Below are positions 25,055 through 33,426 of a stretch of 39,976 bases of DNA, piece by piece; within the stretch, counting starts at the first letter, position 1; every line of letters starts with the position of its first letter. The stretch covers positions 1 to 39,976 of the forward strand of contig NZ_VOBG01000040.1 in NCBI RefSeq assembly GCF_008369295.1, read 5' to 3'. Both the position numbers and the translations under genes were made by a program. The notes beneath the pieces are model-generated. The model saw only the letters and a program-made list of their open reading frames with translations. It was not told where the DNA came from and ran no database searches. This DNA is from Pseudomonas sp. ANT_H4 (GTDB lineage Bacteria > Pseudomonadota > Gammaproteobacteria > Pseudomonadales > Pseudomonadaceae).

Positions 25055-26737
25055 ATGCGCGTTTTGACTCCCCTGCTTTTGCTGTCCATCAGTGTTTGTA
25101 TCCAGGCCGAAACCCTGCCCAGTTTTCTCAACAGCAACGACACCATCCGCAACCTGCCCGTACCCAACCTGCCTGCTGACGCCTATCGCCCGGTCACGCC
25201 ACAAACGCAATTGCCCGACACGCCGAGCGCCCAGGCCCAACCGCTGTTGATGGACACCAAAGTCACCATCCGCAAACTGCAAATCGAAGGTGGGACGATC
25301 TACCCGCTCGCAGAAGTGGCCAAGGTGTTCGAGCCGCTGATTGGCCAGGAAACCAACCTCGCCCAACTGATCGAAGCCACCCGCAGCATCACCCGCCGCT
25401 ATCAACAGGACGGCTATCTGTTGTCCTACGCCTTCCTGCCCGAACAACGCTTCGACCAGGGTCTGGTACGCGTGGTGTTGGTGGAGGGCTATATCCGCGA
25501 TTACCAGGTACAAGGCGATATCGGCGCGGTCTCAGCCTATGTCGATAAACTGGCGGAAAAACTCAAGGCCGAACGCCCGCTCACTCGCAAGACGTTTGAG
25601 CGCTACACCACCCTGATGGGCCGCATTCCCGGCGTCACCTTGCAGGCGCAAGTGCCGCCACCCGGCACCACAGACGGCGGCGCACACATGCAGATCCAGG
25701 CCAGCCGCAAACCCTTCACCAGCAGCATGAGCATGACCGACGACAGCCGTGGCGGTTTGCAGGCTCTAATCGCCGGCACCAGCAATTCCCAGACATCAAT
25801 GGGCGAGCAACTGAGCCTCAGCGGCCTGTTCCCGCCCGGCAGCGACAAAGAACATTACTACCGACTGGACTACAGGCAGTTTCTCAATGCCGAAGGCACA
25901 CAACTTAGCCTGTATGGCGCCCACTATCGCAGCGACCCGAGCACCCATATCCAACTGGACGGCGGCCTGGAACTCAAGCCGCATCGGGAAAACGACCGTT
26001 TCTCCATTGGGCTGAACCACCCGCTGATCGCCTCTCCTGCCGAGTCCCTGACCGTCGGCTCGCGCTTGTATGGCGTGAACGACAAGACTCGCTACCAACT
26101 GGTGGGTTTCCCCCAGCGCTTTGACGTGGAAACCGACATGCGTGCCCTGGCCTTCGAAGGTGACTGGAGCAAGGCCGACAACCGCCAACTACGCATCCTC
26201 AGCGCCGGGCTCTACCAGGGCATCGACGGCCTGGGCGCCAAGACCCGCAGTGACCTGGAAGGGATAAAAGCCGACCTGGATTTCTTCCGCCTGCGCCTGT
26301 CCGGCGTGCAGAGCGACAAGTTCGCAGGCAACTGGCAAGGCGTGCTTTCAGCGGCGCTGTACTGGAGTAACGACACCCTGCCCGACAGCGAACGCGCCGT
26401 GTTCGGCGGGCAGAATTTCGGCCGTGGCTACCCCGATGACCAAGGCTCGGGCGACAAGGGTTGGGGCGTAGCCTATGAGGTCAACTACAGCTTCAACCGC
26501 AGCGGAAACTGGGTAAAAGTCCTGCAGCCTTATGCGGTGCTCGATCGCGCCAAAGCCTGGTTCAACGACCTGCCGGTCAAGGGCAGCGACATGTCATCCG
26601 CCGCCGTGGGGCTGCGCTTTGGTGATGCCAAGTACTACAACATCGCCCTGGAAGCAGCCAAGCCAATGTCGGACATGGCCCTGGACAGCTTCAATCGGCG
26701 GCCGCGGTACACGTTGAGTTTCAGTTATCAGCTGTAA
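25055..26737 (+). CDS. TpsB-type outer-membrane transporter (ShlB/FhaC/HecB family)
   Basis: A 560-residue Omp85-superfamily transporter of two-partner secretion. A Sec signal peptide (about 1-20) is followed by a Pro-rich linker, a POTRA region (from about residue 70; VTIRKLQIEGG... and YLLSYAFLPEQRFDQGLVRVVLVEGYI) and a C-terminal 16-strand-like barrel with the conserved loop motif as GRGYPDDQG (usually VRGF/Y) and a terminal aromatic-rich strand YTLSFSYQL. Such proteins export TpsA adhesins or haemolysins across the outer membrane. GGAG precedes the ATG. No classical TpsA gene is adjacent; the nearest candidate partner is the repeat lipoprotein upstream. It is followed by REP elements. Confidence 0.92.
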   Translation: MRVLTPLLLLSISVCIQAETLPSFLNSNDTIRNLPVPNLPADAYRPVTPQTQLPDTPSAQAQPLLMDTKVTIRKLQIEGGTIYPLAEVAKVFEPLIGQETNLAQLIEATRSITRRYQQDGYLLSYAFLPEQRFDQGLVRVVLVEGYIRDYQVQGDIGAVSAYVDKLAEKLKAERPLTRKTFERYTTLMGRIPGVTLQAQVPPPGTTDGGAHMQIQASRKPFTSSMSMTDDSRGGLQALIAGTSNSQTSMGEQLSLSGLFPPGSDKEHYYRLDYRQFLNAEGTQLSLYGAHYRSDPSTHIQLDGGLELKPHRENDRFSIGLNHPLIASPAESLTVGSRLYGVNDKTRYQLVGFPQRFDVETDMRALAFEGDWSKADNRQLRILSAGLYQGIDGLGAKTRSDLEGIKADLDFFRLRLSGVQSDKFAGNWQGVLSAALYWSNDTLPDSERAVFGGQNFGRGYPDDQGSGDKGWGVAYEVNYSFNRSGNWVKVLQPYAVLDRAKAWFNDLPVKGSDMSSAAVGLRFGDAKYYNIALEAAKPMSDMALDSFNRRPRYTLSFSYQL

Positions 26738-26751
26738 GATCTGGCGACTAC

Positions 26752-26853
26752 CCTGTGGCGAGCGGGCTTGCCCGCGTTGGGCTGCGCAGCAGCCCCATGT
26801 TAGGCGCTCCATTTCCTTAACTTACCGGCATTGGGCTTGCCCCCTCGCCACGG
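26752..26853. repeat. REP pair in inverted orientation (REPIN-like)
   Basis: First element: GTGGCGAGCGGGCTTGCCCG (from 26755), the usual fluorescens-group REP core with an internal palindrome. The second copy is inverted (GGGCTTGCCCCCTCGCCAC, about 26833-26851). Between them lies a GCTGCGCAGCAGC hairpin. It sits between the converging transporter and receiver-protein genes. Confidence 0.8.
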
Positions 26854-26907
26854 AAACAGACTCTCTACTACCGAGTATTCCTACTAAGCATGTAGAAGTT
26901 TCCAGCT

Positions 26908-27321
26908 TCAAGGATTGACCAATTTCACCCTCGGCAACGGGAACAGGTTGTTCAAGGTATCCAGCAAACGCACCAGGTAGATGGGCTTGCGGAACAGGTC
27001 CAGGACCTGCAGGCGCAGCAGGTCGCTGACGTCATCCATATCGGCATGACCGGACATGACAATCACGGGCAGGTGTTGGCGGGAGGTGTGTTCGCGCAGG
27101 CGCTTGATCAAGGAAATTCCGCTTTCCTCAGGCATGCGCAGGTCGGTGATGACCAGGGCTATATCGGGGTGCAGGGTCAGTTCTTGCAAGGCGAAGGTGA
27201 CAGTGGTGGCCTTAAAGCAAACAAAACCTTCGTTCTCCAGCGACTCCGCCAGTTCGACAAGAGCGTCCTCTTCGTCATCCACCAGAAGTATTTGTTGGCG
27301 TGGGGACGAAGAGGGGGTCAT
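26908..27321 (-). CDS. Single-domain response regulator (receiver only) linked to flp
   Basis: A 137-residue stand-alone receiver domain: acidic pair Asp15/Asp16 region (LLVDDEED), phospho-acceptor Asp60 (VITDLRMPEESG), Ser90 (IVMSGHAD) and Lys112 (FRKPI). No output domain follows. It lies 62 bases downstream of the flp pilin gene on the same strand, so the two are probably cotranscribed. A receiver-only protein may shuttle phosphate or act by protein contact, for example with the PprA kinase encoded in the same locus; this is inference. I know of no such gene beside flp in P. aeruginosa. Confidence 0.88.
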   Translation of the reverse strand: MTPSSSPRQQILLVDDEEDALVELAESLENEGFVCFKATTVTFALQELTLHPDIALVITDLRMPEESGISLIKRLREHTSRQHLPVIVMSGHADMDDVSDLLRLQVLDLFRKPIYLVRLLDTLNNLFPLPRVKLVNP

Positions 27322-27376
27322 GGTAATACCTGAAAGTTAATTGATCGCCAAGAATGATCAGCATTCGCTTGAGTTT

Positions 27377-27401
27377 GATGGCATCAAGTTTTGATGCCAT
27401 C
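27377..27401. terminator. Hairpin overlapping the flp stop codon
   Basis: Perfect 11-base arms GATGGCATCAA and TTGATGCCATC with a three-base loop. The flp stop codon (27384-27386) lies inside the stem. On the minus strand no T tract follows, so it is more likely an mRNA-processing, stabilising or attenuating element between flp and the receiver gene than a full terminator. Confidence 0.6.
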
Positions 27402-27575
27402 TTGTATTTTCAGGAATATGGCACTGATTTTATCGCCGATCCCGGTTCCAAACCCAACAATAACAACAGCAACTAGCGAGACAATAATCACATACTCAAT
27501 CGCAGACGCCCCGTCCTTGCGCCGAAAAAACAACTGGGTCTGAATATAAACCTTCAACATCAGGTCAAGGAACAT
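27384..27575 (-). CDS. flp: Flp-type type IVb prepilin
   Basis: A 63-residue prepilin. The leader (22 residues, ending FFRRKDG) is followed by ASAIEYVIIVSLVAVVIVGFG, the diagnostic cleavage site with Glu at mature +5 and the hydrophobic polymerisation helix; the mature pilin would be 41 residues. It is cut by the FppA prepilin peptidase encoded at 36308 and assembled by the Tad machinery into the Flp pilus. AAGGAG lies nine bases before the ATG at 27575, which decides the start. It is divergent from rcpC. A hairpin spans the stop codon. Confidence 0.93.
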   Translation of the reverse strand: MFLDLMLKVYIQTQLFFRRKDGASAIEYVIIVSLVAVVIVGFGTGIGDKISAIFLKIQDGIKT

Positions 27576-27904
27576 ATGACTTCTCCTTTGAGCGATTTTG
27601 CGCGGGTATCGCTGGGCTGCACGATGATTGCTGTATGCCACTAGAGCATTGTCAACAAACCCCGCCCCCACAACTGTAAGAACTGATTAATTACAAAGTA
27701 TTAGTCGTAAGTTTGGCGCCATAAAACCGTGCTTTAACAGCCCACTTACAGCATTCGGATAAATTTTCCGGAGAGTAATGGCATTTTGTCCTAGCTGGAC
27801 TACCTTCCAATAGCGAAATAGTTAGATGTTCATAGCTACCTAGTTGCGAAATTAACTCGTTGGGATAGACGAGCACGTAGTGCAACAGGAAAGGGAGAGC
27901 CGTC
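27576..27904. promoter_or_regulatory. 329-base divergent control region between flp and rcpC
   Basis: It is AT-rich relative to the flanks and holds no convincing gene. Toward flp there is a TTGACA box (27650-27655 on the minus strand) without a good -10 partner, which suits an activator-dependent promoter. Toward rcpC the direct repeat GCGAAAT occurs at 27813-27819 and 27846-27852, 33 bases (three helical turns) apart, a plausible pair of regulator contacts. PprB is known to activate flp/tad genes in P. aeruginosa; assigning these repeats to it is a guess. Confidence 0.45.
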
Positions 27905-28849
27905 ATGAACAGCCGTGTAAGCATGATAGTGGCCGGGTTACTTTTGGTTGGAGCCTTGTTTGCAGGCTATTGGGGATTGGTCCTGAGCCGTGCGCCAGTA
28001 CCGGTTATGGAGCCAGTTCCACAATCTGCCACTGTGGAAAAAACCGTCGCCGCCGTCGAAGACCAGACCCGCCAAACGGTGGTCGTCCTGGCCCATGATG
28101 TTCCCCCTTTTGTCACCCTCACCGCCGCTGACCTGACCCTGGAAAAACTGCGCACGGCACCCGCCGGCAGCTTCACCAGCCTTGACCAGGCTATCGGTCG
28201 TACCCCATGGCGAGCGCTGTCCGCCGGCACCTGGCTGGACGACACCAGCTTCACGTCCGGCGGCCCGCTGGCGCGGATGATTCGCCCAGACGAACGCGCA
28301 CTGGCCCTCGCCGTTGACGAGGTTGTCGGCGCCGGTGGCCAACTGAGCCCCGGAGACTATGTCGATGTGCTGCTGTTCCTGCGCCAGGACGCCGGCAACG
28401 AGGAACAGTCGGCACAAATCATCATTCCCGCCATGCGCGTGCTCGGCATCGGCGATCAACTAGGCTTGGCCAACGACGGCAAGCCCGCCGTCCCGCCGCC
28501 CGCCACCGCCGAAGAAAAAGCCCAGCAGGCACAACGCCGGGCAGCAGCACGCACCGTGATACTGGCTGTACCGGAGCAATTGCTGAGCCGACTGATGCTG
28601 GCAACCAGCACCGGCACCTTGCGCCTGGCAGTACGCAGCGCCGACGAACAACTGCTGAGCCAGTACTGGGCCGGTGAAAACGATGCCCCGGCCAAACTGC
28701 AAAGCGCCAACCGCGAACTGTACCAATTCACTCAACTGGCCCTGGGGGGTGCTCCGAAAAAGATAAGCCAAGGCGGATACGCAGGTGCGCCTCATCGCTC
28801 CGGCATCGAGGTGATACGCGGTAATCAATCGACCCAACAAACCCCCTGA
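27905..28849 (+). CDS. rcpC: RcpC/CpaB, Flp pilus assembly protein
   Basis: A 314-residue CpaB/RcpC protein: one N-terminal membrane anchor (SMIVAGLLLVGALFAGYWGLVL), a SAF domain (about 55-125, VVVLAHDVPPFVTLTAADL and TPWRALSAGTWLDDTSF) and a CpaB-type C-terminal domain. It acts in the periplasm with the RcpA secretin. GGGAGAG precedes the ATG. It is first in the plus-strand tad operon, 19 bases before rcpA. Confidence 0.92.
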   Translation: MNSRVSMIVAGLLLVGALFAGYWGLVLSRAPVPVMEPVPQSATVEKTVAAVEDQTRQTVVVLAHDVPPFVTLTAADLTLEKLRTAPAGSFTSLDQAIGRTPWRALSAGTWLDDTSFTSGGPLARMIRPDERALALAVDEVVGAGGQLSPGDYVDVLLFLRQDAGNEEQSAQIIIPAMRVLGIGDQLGLANDGKPAVPPPATAEEKAQQAQRRAAARTVILAVPEQLLSRLMLATSTGTLRLAVRSADEQLLSQYWAGENDAPAKLQSANRELYQFTQLALGGAPKKISQGGYAGAPHRSGIEVIRGNQSTQQTP

Positions 28850-28868
28850 TTGAGCAAGGACGTCTTGC

Positions 28869-30074
28869 ATGAGCCATCGCTACGCACCAGTGTTCACTCA
28901 AATGGCCTGGGCCCTGATGCTGTCGAGCCTGCCTGTCGGCCTGGCTTTCGCAGCCTCGGACAACTGCACCAACCTGGGCCAATTGCCTGCTGCCATCTCG
29001 GTGGGCGAAGGCTTGCAACAAGAGCTGCAATCCCCGGTGGCCATTACCCGCCTGGCCATTGGCGACCCGAAAGTTGCCGATGTTCACCTCAACGGTGACC
29101 GGGGCTTCCTGCTAACGGGCATCACCTCCGGCACCACCAGCCTGATGGTCTGGACCCGCTGCTCCACAGCTCCCAGGCAGAGCATGGTGTTCGTCAAGGG
29201 CAAGGCCACTTCAGCATTGACCAGCCTGGCGCTGTCGCCCTCCGATGACCCCACGCTGCCCAGCCAAGTACAGACCGATATCCGCTTTGTCGAGGTCAGC
29301 CGTACCAAGCTCAAGGAGGCCAGTACTTCGATCTTGGGCGGCACCCGCAACTTTCTGTTCGGCAGTCCCGGCACCAGCGCGGCCGGATTACTGCCACTGG
29401 ACAACGGCAGCTTCAATATCGGCTTTGGTAGTGGACGGTTTTCGGCGCTGATCAACGCCCTCGAACGCAGCGGATTTGCCTACACCCTGGCACGTCCCAG
29501 CCTGGTGGCCATGAGCGGGCAGAGCGCAACGTTCCTGGCGGGCGGCGAGGTCCCGGTCCCGGTCCCCAGCAGTGGCAGCGACAGCATCTCCATCGAATAC
29601 AAGGAGTTCGGGATTCGCCTGACCCTCACTCCGACCGTCATCGACCGCAACCGCATCACCCTCAAGGTGGCGCCGGAAGTCAGCGAGCTGGACTACAGCA
29701 ATGCCGTGCAGATCGAAGGCATCCAGGTGCCGGCCCTGACTGTGCGCCGTACCGACACCAGCGTGTCACTGGCCGATGGCGAAAGCTTCGTGATCAGCGG
29801 CCTGATCAGCACTAACAATCGCTCGACCATCAGCAAGTTTCCAGGCCTTGGGGACATCCCGATCCTCGGCGCGTTTTTCCGCGACTCCAACATCAGCCGC
29901 GAGGAAAAAGAGCTGCTGATGATTGTTACCCCGCACCTGGTCCAGCCCTTGGCCGCCAACGCGCAATTGCCGTCCTTACCCGGTGAGAAGCTGCGCAACT
30001 ATGACCCGAACTGGTACCGCCTGTACTTCCTGGAAAACGGTAATTTCGACAAGCGCACGGGGCTCTCCCAATGA
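28869..30074 (+). CDS. rcpA: RcpA/CpaC outer-membrane secretin of the Flp pilus
   Basis: A 401-residue secretin. Signal peptide about 1-28 (ending AFAASD), a BON/pilus-secretin N-terminal domain (SVGEGLQQELQSPVAITRLA), then the secretin core with VPVPSSGSDSISIEYKEFGI and the VPALTVRRTDTSVSLADGES signature, ending FFRDSNISREEKELLMIVTP. It forms the outer-membrane pore for Flp pili. The AAGGA site precedes the ATG by 10 bases. Its TGA overlaps the tadZ ATG by four bases, showing tight coupling. Confidence 0.93.
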   Translation: MSHRYAPVFTQMAWALMLSSLPVGLAFAASDNCTNLGQLPAAISVGEGLQQELQSPVAITRLAIGDPKVADVHLNGDRGFLLTGITSGTTSLMVWTRCSTAPRQSMVFVKGKATSALTSLALSPSDDPTLPSQVQTDIRFVEVSRTKLKEASTSILGGTRNFLFGSPGTSAAGLLPLDNGSFNIGFGSGRFSALINALERSGFAYTLARPSLVAMSGQSATFLAGGEVPVPVPSSGSDSISIEYKEFGIRLTLTPTVIDRNRITLKVAPEVSELDYSNAVQIEGIQVPALTVRRTDTSVSLADGESFVISGLISTNNRSTISKFPGLGDIPILGAFFRDSNISREEKELLMIVTPHLVQPLAANAQLPSLPGEKLRNYDPNWYRLYFLENGNFDKRTGLSQ

Positions 30075-31186
30075 GCAATAGCTTGAGCCAGACCTTCCTG
30101 GCAATCACCCGTAACACCACCGACCTGGAATGGCTCCAGGGCGCTCTGGCGCCACTTGGCCAGGTGGTCAGCGCCGGTGGTGGCAGCCTGGACGAATTGC
30201 TCGCGCTGGTGGACGTAACCTTCGCCAACCTGGTGTTCGTGGGCCTGGACCGCGAACACGTAGTGGCCCAGAGCGCGCTGATCGAAGGTGCCCTGGAAGC
30301 CAAGCCGATGCTGGCCATCGTTGCCCTCGGTGACGGCATGGACAATCAGTTGGTGCTCAACGCCATGCGTGCCGGTGCCAGAGATTTTGTCGCCTATGGT
30401 TCACGCTCCAGCGAAGTGGCCGGGCTGGTACGGCGCCTGGGCAAGCGCTTGCCGCCGGTGACGCCGAATGCTCACCTGGGCGGCCTCACGGTGCTTTATG
30501 GCACCCAAGGCAACGCCGACGGTGCGCTGCTGGCCAGTCACTTGGCGTTGGTGGTGCAAAAGAGCGGGCAACAAACGCTACTGCTGGACCTGGGCCTGCC
30601 CCGTGGCGACAGCCTGGCGCTGCTGGGGCTGGAAAGTTCGTTCAACTTTGGCGATGCCCTGCGTCACTTACGGCGCCTGGACACCACGCTGATCAATAGT
30701 GCGTTCACTTCGGCCGAAGCCGGTTTACGAATCCTCGCCTATGCCGCCAGCGACGAGCCTTTGGAGCTGACCAGCGCCGCCGAGTTGTACATGTTGCTCA
30801 GCGCGTTGCGCCAACACTTCCAACACATCGTGGTGAACCTCACCGGGCAACCGGACAGCGAAGCCCTTCGCACCTTTGTCAGCCACTGCGACAAGCTCTT
30901 GTGGTGCACCGACCAGAGCGTACTGGACTGCCGACGCAACCTGGCGGTACTGAACCTGTGGCGGGAAAAAGGCATGAGGCTCGAACACGCACGGCTACTG
31001 ATCGACCGCTACCTCAAAGGCGCCGCACCGGACGTCGGGGCGCTGGAAAAAAGCTTTGGCCTGGAAGTCATCGCAGTGCTGCCATTGAGTCCCGAAGTAC
31101 GCCTGAATGCAAAAAAACCAGGGCCAAACCCTGTTCACCCTGGCGCCCAGGGAAAGCCTGACCCAAGGCCTGCGGACCCTGGGTGA
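30071..31186 (+). CDS. tadZ: TadZ/CpaE pilus localisation ATPase-like protein, C-terminus frameshifted
   Basis: TadZ/CpaE family: an N-terminal receiver-like domain (about 1-125) and a MinD/ParA-like domain starting at GLTVLYGTQGNADGALLASH, where the P-loop is degenerate (GTQGNADGA lacks the usual Lys). It places the Tad apparatus at the pole. As read, it ends after 371 residues with an unlikely Pro-rich tail (KKPGPNPVHPGAQG). Removing one A from the A7 run at 31111-31117 restores a 397-residue protein whose tail reads NQGQTLFTLAPRESLTQGLR and ends at 31265, overlapping the tadA ATG as ATGA. So a one-base insertion (or sequencing error) is very likely. Confidence 0.9.
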   Translation: MSNSLSQTFLAITRNTTDLEWLQGALAPLGQVVSAGGGSLDELLALVDVTFANLVFVGLDREHVVAQSALIEGALEAKPMLAIVALGDGMDNQLVLNAMRAGARDFVAYGSRSSEVAGLVRRLGKRLPPVTPNAHLGGLTVLYGTQGNADGALLASHLALVVQKSGQQTLLLDLGLPRGDSLALLGLESSFNFGDALRHLRRLDTTLINSAFTSAEAGLRILAYAASDEPLELTSAAELYMLLSALRQHFQHIVVNLTGQPDSEALRTFVSHCDKLLWCTDQSVLDCRRNLAVLNLWREKGMRLEHARLLIDRYLKGAAPDVGALEKSFGLEVIAVLPLSPEVRLNAKKPGPNPVHPGAQGKPDPRPADPG

Positions 31187-31261
31187 GCGTCTGGCGAAAC
31201 GCTCCGAGAGCCTGGAAAAACCCTCCACCCGCTGGTTTGAGCGGCTGCGGAGGTCAAGCAA

Positions 31262-32533
31262 ATGAGCGGCGAAAAACTCTTCGGCGCCCCCGCCCGTGGT
31301 ACCGGCGGCAATACTGATCACGACGGCCTGAAACTGGTGCTGCATCGCTACATCATCGATGCCATTGAGGAGACCGGGGAAAACCTGCTGGAAGGCACTC
31401 GCCAATCCCTGGCGCAATTTGTCATCGACAAGGTCGCCGAGTACATCACCCGCATGCACCTGGCGATTTCCCGTTATGAAATGGAGCGCCTGGCCGAAGA
31501 AATCGTCGACGAGCTGACCGGTTTCGGCCCGTTGGAAGTGCTGCTGCGCGACCCATCGGTCACCGAGATTCTGGTCAACGGCCCGCACAAGGTGTTCATC
31601 GAACGGGACGGCCTGCTGCACCAAAGCGACCTGCGTTTTATCGATGCCCACCACGTGGAGCGAGTCATGCAACGCATCCTTGCGCCGCTGGGCCGGCGCC
31701 TGGACGAATCGTCACCGATGGTCGATGCCCGACTGCCCGATGGCAGCCGGGTCAACGCCATCATTCCACCGATTGCCCTGGATGGCCCGTGCCTGTCGAT
31801 TCGAAAGTTTCGCAAGGACATGCTCAAGAGCAGCGACCTGGTGGCAATGCAGAGTATCGACCAGGGAATCTTCGAGTTTTTCCAGGAGGCGGTGGGCAAG
31901 CGCTGCAACATCCTGATCAGCGGCGGCACCGGCACCGGCAAGACCACGATGCTGAATATTCTCAGCCAACTGATCAATCCTCATGAGCGCCTGGTCACCA
32001 TCGAAGACGTGGCCGAGTTGCAACTGGGCCATCCCCACGTGGTGCGCCTGGAAACCCGTCCGCCCAATGCCGAGGGCCATGGTGAGGTCAAGGCCAGCGA
32101 CCTGATCCGTAACGCCCTGCGGATGCGCCCGGACCGCATCATCCTTGGTGAGATTCGCGGTGTGGAAGTGCTCGACGTGATGACGGCAATGAACACCGGC
32201 CACGACGGTTCTATGAGCACCGTGCACGCCAACAATGCCCAGGACGCCCTGCTGCGCCTGGAAACCCTGGTGGGCCTGACCGGGCGGGTGGTGGCTGAAA
32301 AAACCCTGCGGCAAATGATCTGCGCCGCACTGGATGTGGTGATCCAGCTGACCCGCTTGCCCGATGGCCGTCGCTGCGTCAGTGAAGTCGTGGAAATAGT
32401 GGGCGTGCGCGACGACGTCTACGTCACCAACACGCTGTTCCGGCTTGACCGGCGTACCGGCTTCGGTTTCCTGCGCGAGGCGGTCAACCCTGCCGGTGAC
32501 AAACTGCGCCGTGAGTCGGCACTGCCTTTATAG
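31262..32533 (+). CDS. tadA: TadA/CpaF secretion ATPase
   Basis: A 423-residue type II/IV secretion ATPase that powers Flp pilus assembly from the cytoplasmic face of the membrane. Walker A GGTGTGKTT (Lys228), Asp-box region TIEDVAELQL, Walker B-like RPDRIILGEIRG (Glu297) and the His-box around GHDGSMSTVHAN are all intact. The ATG overlaps the restored tadZ stop, and TadB follows 10 bases later. The AGGTCAAGCA upstream stretch gives a fair ribosome site. Confidence 0.95.
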   Translation: MSGEKLFGAPARGTGGNTDHDGLKLVLHRYIIDAIEETGENLLEGTRQSLAQFVIDKVAEYITRMHLAISRYEMERLAEEIVDELTGFGPLEVLLRDPSVTEILVNGPHKVFIERDGLLHQSDLRFIDAHHVERVMQRILAPLGRRLDESSPMVDARLPDGSRVNAIIPPIALDGPCLSIRKFRKDMLKSSDLVAMQSIDQGIFEFFQEAVGKRCNILISGGTGTGKTTMLNILSQLINPHERLVTIEDVAELQLGHPHVVRLETRPPNAEGHGEVKASDLIRNALRMRPDRIILGEIRGVEVLDVMTAMNTGHDGSMSTVHANNAQDALLRLETLVGLTGRVVAEKTLRQMICAALDVVIQLTRLPDGRRCVSEVVEIVGVRDDVYVTNTLFRLDRRTGFGFLREAVNPAGDKLRRESALPL

Positions 32534-32543
32534 GAGCGCAATC

Positions 32544-33425
32544 ATGACCGGCCCCATTCTGATGTTCATGTGCGTGATCCTGATCGGCCTGTCGATAGGG
32601 CTGTTTCAGAACGGCCTGCGTCGTGCAAAAACTGACCGAGTACTGGAGAGACTCGCGCAAGGGCAACCGCTGCTGACAGGAGAGCATGGTCACTGGACAG
32701 GCCTTGAACGCATGTTCCTGCGCGCAGGCCTGGGCAAACCCACTGACAGCCTGGGGCTGTGGCTGACGTCCTGGGCCCTGGGCATGCTGATGGGTTTTAT
32801 TGCCGCCAGTTGGCTCGGTTTGCTGATGATGATTGTCGTACCGCCGCTGTGCCTGCACCTGTACATTGCCTGGCGCTATCAGCGACGCCTGCACCGGATG
32901 ATTGAGCAACTCCCGCAGTTGCTGGACCACACCGTGCGCAGCCTAAAATCCGGCCGCACCCTGGCGGACGCCGTGCTGGGCGGCATCGAAGCTGCCGAGG
33001 ACCCGCTCAAACAAGCCATGAGCCGCATTCAGCGCAATGTGCAAATGGGTGTCAGCCTTCCGGAATCCGCCCATGACTTCGCCGAATTCTATGAACAGGA
33101 CGAATTCCGTCTGTTCGCCCTCGGCCTGAAGGTCAACCTTCGATATGGCGGTAATGCCAGTGAGCTGCTGGAAAACCTGATCAAGATGATCCGCGAACGG
33201 GAACAGGGTGCCCGCCAACTGAAAGCCATGACCGGTGAAACCCGTATGACGGCCTATGTACTGGCGGGTCTGCCGATTGCCATGGTGGGTTATTTCATAA
33301 CGGTCAACCCGGGGTACTTGATGACCATGTGGAACGATGGCACGGGGCGCTACCTGCTGTTCATCGCCCTCGCCATGGAGCTGGCGGGCAGCCTGGTCAT
33401 GTGGCGCATGTTGCGGAGTATTTGA
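32544..33425 (+). CDS. tadB: TadB, Flp pilus inner-membrane platform protein
   Basis: A 293-residue GspF/TadB-type membrane protein: an N-terminal membrane segment, two central ones (SWALGMLMGFIAASWLGLLMMIVVPPL), a cytoplasmic GspF domain (about 120-240, with QLPQLLDHTVRSLKSGRTLADAV) and C-terminal membrane helices. With TadC it forms the assembly platform. The ATG at 32544 has TAGGAG nine bases upstream; an in-frame start at 32445 would overlap tadA by 89 bases and is rejected. Confidence 0.92.
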   Translation: MTGPILMFMCVILIGLSIGLFQNGLRRAKTDRVLERLAQGQPLLTGEHGHWTGLERMFLRAGLGKPTDSLGLWLTSWALGMLMGFIAASWLGLLMMIVVPPLCLHLYIAWRYQRRLHRMIEQLPQLLDHTVRSLKSGRTLADAVLGGIEAAEDPLKQAMSRIQRNVQMGVSLPESAHDFAEFYEQDEFRLFALGLKVNLRYGGNASELLENLIKMIREREQGARQLKAMTGETRMTAYVLAGLPIAMVGYFITVNPGYLMTMWNDGTGRYLLFIALAMELAGSLVMWRMLRSI

Positions 33426-33426
33426 G

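Noticed and set aside
27691..27924. 77-residue minus-strand ORF in the flp-rcpC gap
   Set aside because: It overlaps the rcpC start and the control region, and no ribosome site or recognisable family is apparent.
31105..31120. Programmed -1 ribosomal frameshift in tadZ at the A7 run
   Set aside because: The family-like tail is in the +1 frame relative to the start; a -1 slip would not reach it.
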